From: Flavobacterium circumlabens
GTDB lineage: Bacteria; Bacteroidota; Bacteroidia; Flavobacteriales; Flavobacteriaceae
Direction of reading: 5' to 3'
NCBI RefSeq assembly: GCF_004345565.1
Contig: NZ_SLWA01000003.1
Span: forward strand, 310,001 to 374,000
DNA: 64,000 bases
Shown here: positions 61,325 to 64,000 of the stretch, one piece after another
Layout of the letters: every line of letters begins with the position of its first letter
Position numbering within the stretch: position 1 is the stretch's first letter
Made by a program: the position numbers and the translations under genes
The notes under the pieces: generated by a model
What the model was told of the DNA's origin: nothing
Databases searched by the model: none
The model's input: the letters and a program-made list of their open reading frames with translations, nothing else

Positions 61325-62512
61325 ATGGATAATGCAGCCCTATTATATGCTCTTGTACAAAATGCTTTGGATGGTATCATTACCATTGATGACGCAGGGA
61401 CAATAGAAACTATTAATCCAGCTGCCTGTGTACTTTTTGATTACCAGCAACAAGAAGTTATAGGCCATAATATTTCAATGTTAATGCCTTCGCCTGACCG
61501 TGAGAAACATGATAATTATTTGAGTAAGTACAAAACAACGAGAAAAGCCAGCATAATTGGTGTCGGCCGTGAACTGATAGGAATGCGTAAAGGCGGTCAG
61601 CTGTTTCCGATGAAACTTGGGGTTAGTGAGGTTCAATATTCAGGCAGGACCATTTATGCCGGATTTATTCATGATTTATCCCAGCAGAAGGTGGATGAGG
61701 AGCGCTTTAAAGATTATGCAGCACATTTGGAAGAACTTGTAGAGGAGAGGACTAAATCACTAAATGATACGATTTTTGCGTTGGAGAAAGCGAAAGAGAA
61801 AGTGAGTATTTCCCTGGAGAAGGAGAAAGAGCTCAGCAAATTAAAAAACCGTTTTTTATCGATGGCCTCGCATGAATTTCGCACACCGCTGAGCACCGTA
61901 CAGTTATCAGCCTCGCTAATTGAAAAATATGCTATACCCTTTACCAGTGAGCCCATTAATAAGCATGTTGGCAAAATTAAAAGTTCAGTGATGAGTTTAA
62001 CGGCTATCCTTAACGATTTTTTGTATGTTGAAAAATTGGAAACAGGGAAATTAAAAGCCAGCTATACCTGCTTTGACCTCGCTAAATTTGGTGAGGAAAT
62101 AAGTGAAGAGATGCAGCTTCTGGCCAAGCCAAGCCAAAATATTGTGTGCAGACATTTTGGGATTCAAACGATGATATATCTGGATGCCAATTTATTAAAG
62201 AATTGTGCCATTAATTTAATTGGAAACGCAATAAAGTATTCCGGTGATAACTGCTGTATCGATTTTACAACAGAAATTAATGATGTAAGCTGTATTATTT
62301 CGGTTCATGACGATGGCATAGGAATTCCTCTGGAGGAGCAAAAACATTTATTTCAGGCTTTTTTCAGGGCACATAATACCGGCACTATTCCCGGGACCGG
62401 ACTGGGTTTAAATATAGTGGGCAGATATGTATCTCTGATGAAAGGGACTGCAGAATTTAACAGTAATGAAATAGAAGGAACATTATTCACATTAACATTT
62501 CCCATCTCATGA
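61325..62512 (+). CDS. FixL-like haem-PAS sensor histidine kinase
   Basis: 395 residues from the ATG at 61325. A PAS domain at about 5-125 closely follows FixL: SMLMPSPDREKHDNY, LSKYKTTRKASIIGVGR, GGQLFPMKLGVSEV. The proximal haem ligand His is kept as H62 (like H200 of Bradyrhizobium FixL), and the distal Arg is kept as R82, exactly 20 residues later as in R220. The FixL R206 and H214 positions are K68 and S76. A coiled linker, about 130-165, leads to HisKA with H183 (ASHEFRTPLSTVQ) and HATPase (DDGIGIPLEEQ, GTGLGLNIV). It lacks transmembrane segments, so it is cytosolic. Oxygen sensing is inferred. Overlaps the next gene by 4 bases. Confidence 0.88.
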   Translation: MDNAALLYALVQNALDGIITIDDAGTIETINPAACVLFDYQQQEVIGHNISMLMPSPDREKHDNYLSKYKTTRKASIIGVGRELIGMRKGGQLFPMKLGVSEVQYSGRTIYAGFIHDLSQQKVDEERFKDYAAHLEELVEERTKSLNDTIFALEKAKEKVSISLEKEKELSKLKNRFLSMASHEFRTPLSTVQLSASLIEKYAIPFTSEPINKHVGKIKSSVMSLTAILNDFLYVEKLETGKLKASYTCFDLAKFGEEISEEMQLLAKPSQNIVCRHFGIQTMIYLDANLLKNCAINLIGNAIKYSGDNCCIDFTTEINDVSCIISVHDDGIGIPLEEQKHLFQAFFRAHNTGTIPGTGLGLNIVGRYVSLMKGTAEFNSNEIEGTLFTLTFPIS

Positions 62513-63561
62513 GTAAAGTACTAATTATCGAAGACAATATTGACATTAGGGAAAATATTGTAGAGATCCTTAATTTAGCAGAATACACCGTTTATCAGGC
62601 CAATAATGGCAAAGTAGGTGTAGAATCTGCTATTGCGAACCTGCCCGATATTATTCTGTGTGATATCATGATGCCGGAACTTGATGGTTATGGTGTATTG
62701 TATATGCTTAATAAAAATCACAAAACAAGCAACATTCCCTTTATTTTTATAACGGCAAAATCCGAAAGGCCAGATTTGCGAAAGGCAATGGAAATGGGAG
62801 CAGATGACTACCTGACTAAACCTTTTGATGATATGGAGCTTTTGCAGGCCATAGAAAGCAGGTTAAATAAAAAGAATTCCCAAAAAGATTTCTACAGCCA
62901 GTCCCTTGGGCGTCTGGAGAATTTAGTGGGGGACAAGGAAGGACTTACGGAACTTAAAAAAATGATAGAAGATCATATTCACAGACCTTTTAAGAAAAAC
63001 CAGATTATTCATTATGATGGCGATCGGGCTATCGGGATTTACCTTGTGATCTCAGGTAAAATAAAAACAGTCAAGATGTCTGAAGACGGGCGTGAACTTA
63101 TGACCGGAATGTATCATGCTAATGATTTTATAGGAGTAAACACTATTTTGTCTGATGAAACATATACGGATACTGCAACTGCTTTGGAGGATAGTCAGGT
63201 CTGCTTTTTCCCTAAAGAGCAGCTCGAAGAATTATTAAAATTATACCCCGATGTAGCTGAAAAATTCATTAAAATCCTGTCGAATGAAATCCGTTCCAAA
63301 GACACTCATTTACTGCAGCTGGCTTATCAATCGGTCAGAAAGCGCATAGCGGAATCCTTACTTAGACTTTTCCGTCAGGGAGAAACGGCCAATGGTGACA
63401 GCATTAATGTCACCAGGGATGATTTGGCTGCCATGTCAGGAACTGCTTCGGAAACCGTTAGCAGGACACTGACTGAATTCAGGAATGAGGGATTAATAGA
63501 AAAAAAGGGGAGCCAGTTAAAAATTCTAGATTATATGAAAATAAGCAAGATGAAGAATTAA
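62509..63561 (+). CDS. Receiver-CRP/FNR fusion response regulator
   Basis: 350 residues. Receiver, about 1-120, with acidic pocket at E8/D9, phospho-acceptor D52 (IILCDIMMPELDGYG) and Lys in YLTKPFDD. A cNMP-binding-like β-roll, about 150-265, has GIYLVISGKIKTVKMSEDGREL. A CRP-type winged HTH at about 285-345 has INVTRDDLAAMSGTASETVSR. No FNR iron-sulfur cysteines are seen, so input comes from the phosphorylated receiver. The ATG overlaps the kinase stop, forming a coupled two-gene unit analogous in logic to FixL-FixJ-FixK. Confidence 0.92.
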   Translation: MSKVLIIEDNIDIRENIVEILNLAEYTVYQANNGKVGVESAIANLPDIILCDIMMPELDGYGVLYMLNKNHKTSNIPFIFITAKSERPDLRKAMEMGADDYLTKPFDDMELLQAIESRLNKKNSQKDFYSQSLGRLENLVGDKEGLTELKKMIEDHIHRPFKKNQIIHYDGDRAIGIYLVISGKIKTVKMSEDGRELMTGMYHANDFIGVNTILSDETYTDTATALEDSQVCFFPKEQLEELLKLYPDVAEKFIKILSNEIRSKDTHLLQLAYQSVRKRIAESLLRLFRQGETANGDSINVTRDDLAAMSGTASETVSRTLTEFRNEGLIEKKGSQLKILDYMKISKMKN

Positions 63562-63623
63562 TATAACAGTAAAGAATATTAACAGGCTCTGCCCAGATTT
63601 TTTAAAACAATACGTTATAAGTA

Positions 63624-64000
63624 TCAGTTCTCGAAGAGAACCTTTGCAAGAGCATTGTCACGATTATAGAGATCATCATAAAATGCAATATTACCGCTGC
63701 CGTCAGCCCATGCAGTAAAGTAAGCAATATAAACAGGAATTTTATTCTCAAGTACATAGGTATTTTCTTTTCCCAAATGCATTGCAGCATCTACTTTTGA
63801 GCTGTTCCAGTTGGCTTCTTTTTCCATAATGGCCACTGCCAGATCACGTGCTTTTTCTACCCGCACACAGCCATGGCTGAAGGCTCTTTTATCTTTGCTG
63901 AAGAAAGATTTGGAAGGGGAATCATGAAGATAAATGTTATGGGAGTTTGGAAACATGAATTTGACAAGCCCTAGGGCGTTGCTGCCTCCGGGTTTTTGTC
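63624..64000 (-). CDS. L,D-transpeptidase (YkuD domain), N-terminus outside window
   Basis: The frame is open from the right edge (GGSNALGLVKFMFPN) through an apparent ATG at 63956, so the true start lies beyond 64000. The visible part has NIYLHDSPSKSFFSKD and the catalytic motif SHGCVRVEKARDLA with the nucleophilic Cys. Such enzymes form 3-3 cross-links in peptidoglycan, and long forms are like E. coli LdtD (YcbB). It is convergent with the receiver-CRP gene, 62 bases away. Confidence 0.85.
   Translation of the reverse strand, partial: QKPGGSNALGLVKFMFPNSHNIYLHDSPSKSFFSKDKRAFSHGCVRVEKARDLAVAIMEKEANWNSSKVDAAMHLGKENTYVLENKIPVYIAYFTAWADGSGNIAFYDDLYNRDNALAKVLFEN

Overview
This AT-rich window comes from a Bacteroidota genome, most likely Flavobacterium or a close relative. 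The assignment rests on protein character, on TAnnTTTG-type -7 boxes, on weak or absent Shine-Dalgarno sequences, and on intergenic repeat families typical of Flavobacteriia. No phage, transposase, CRISPR array or rRNA was seen.

Region 1 (1-25 kb) is a nearly complete nitrate assimilation island. A plus-strand operon makes molybdenum cofactor and siroheme precursors: mobA (partial), cobA, moaD, a MoeB-rhodanese protein, moaE, a MoaC-MoaB fusion and moaA. On the minus strand lie a large nitrate reductase with fused FAD and [2Fe-2S] domains, a rubredoxin-domain protein, a NarK transporter with an outer-membrane porin, a NarX-like sensor with a NarL-like regulator, a DUF4202 protein, nirD and nirB. 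Three transport and reductase promoters (nasA, narK, nirB) share an ATAAGTAT/ATACGTAT box abutting the -7 element, and a similar box precedes a LysR gene. This suggests one local regulon.

Region 2 (25-35 kb) is mixed: a methyltransferase, a YgiN/MdaB-type quinone pair, an aldo/keto reductase broken by a stop codon beside an AraC gene, an NlpC/P60 peptidase, a thiolase, three tRNAs (Ser-GCT, Pro-TGG, Arg-TCT) and a degenerate tRNA-Arg copy. An AraC regulator, an old yellow enzyme and a lipoprotein follow. The AraC gene and the enzyme gene share a 22-bp-spaced direct-repeat operator at the same distance from their -7 boxes.

Region 3 (36-63.6 kb) is a stress and signalling accessory region. It holds three intact three-BON proteins plus one broken copy, a receiver protein and a CheB-CheR-PAS-kinase hybrid, oleate hydratase, a P-type ATPase, an AI-2E-family permease, a tandem universal stress protein, a deleted DnaJ-family gene, phosphoglycerate mutase, a GT4 plus GH130 pair, a YflT-like glycine-rich protein, an eRF1-like small protein and a receiver lacking its phospho-acceptor Asp. 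It ends with a FixL-like haem-PAS kinase overlapping a receiver-CRP/FNR fusion regulator. The content resembles low-oxygen/dormancy clusters of other phyla. My hypothesis is that this last pair is an oxygen sensor controlling the neighbourhood. An L,D-transpeptidase gene runs off the right edge.

Gene decay is visible in several places: the porin remnant, aldo/keto reductase, DnaJ-family gene, BON copy and tRNA-Arg copy. Family names come from recognising motifs by eye; no database search was run.
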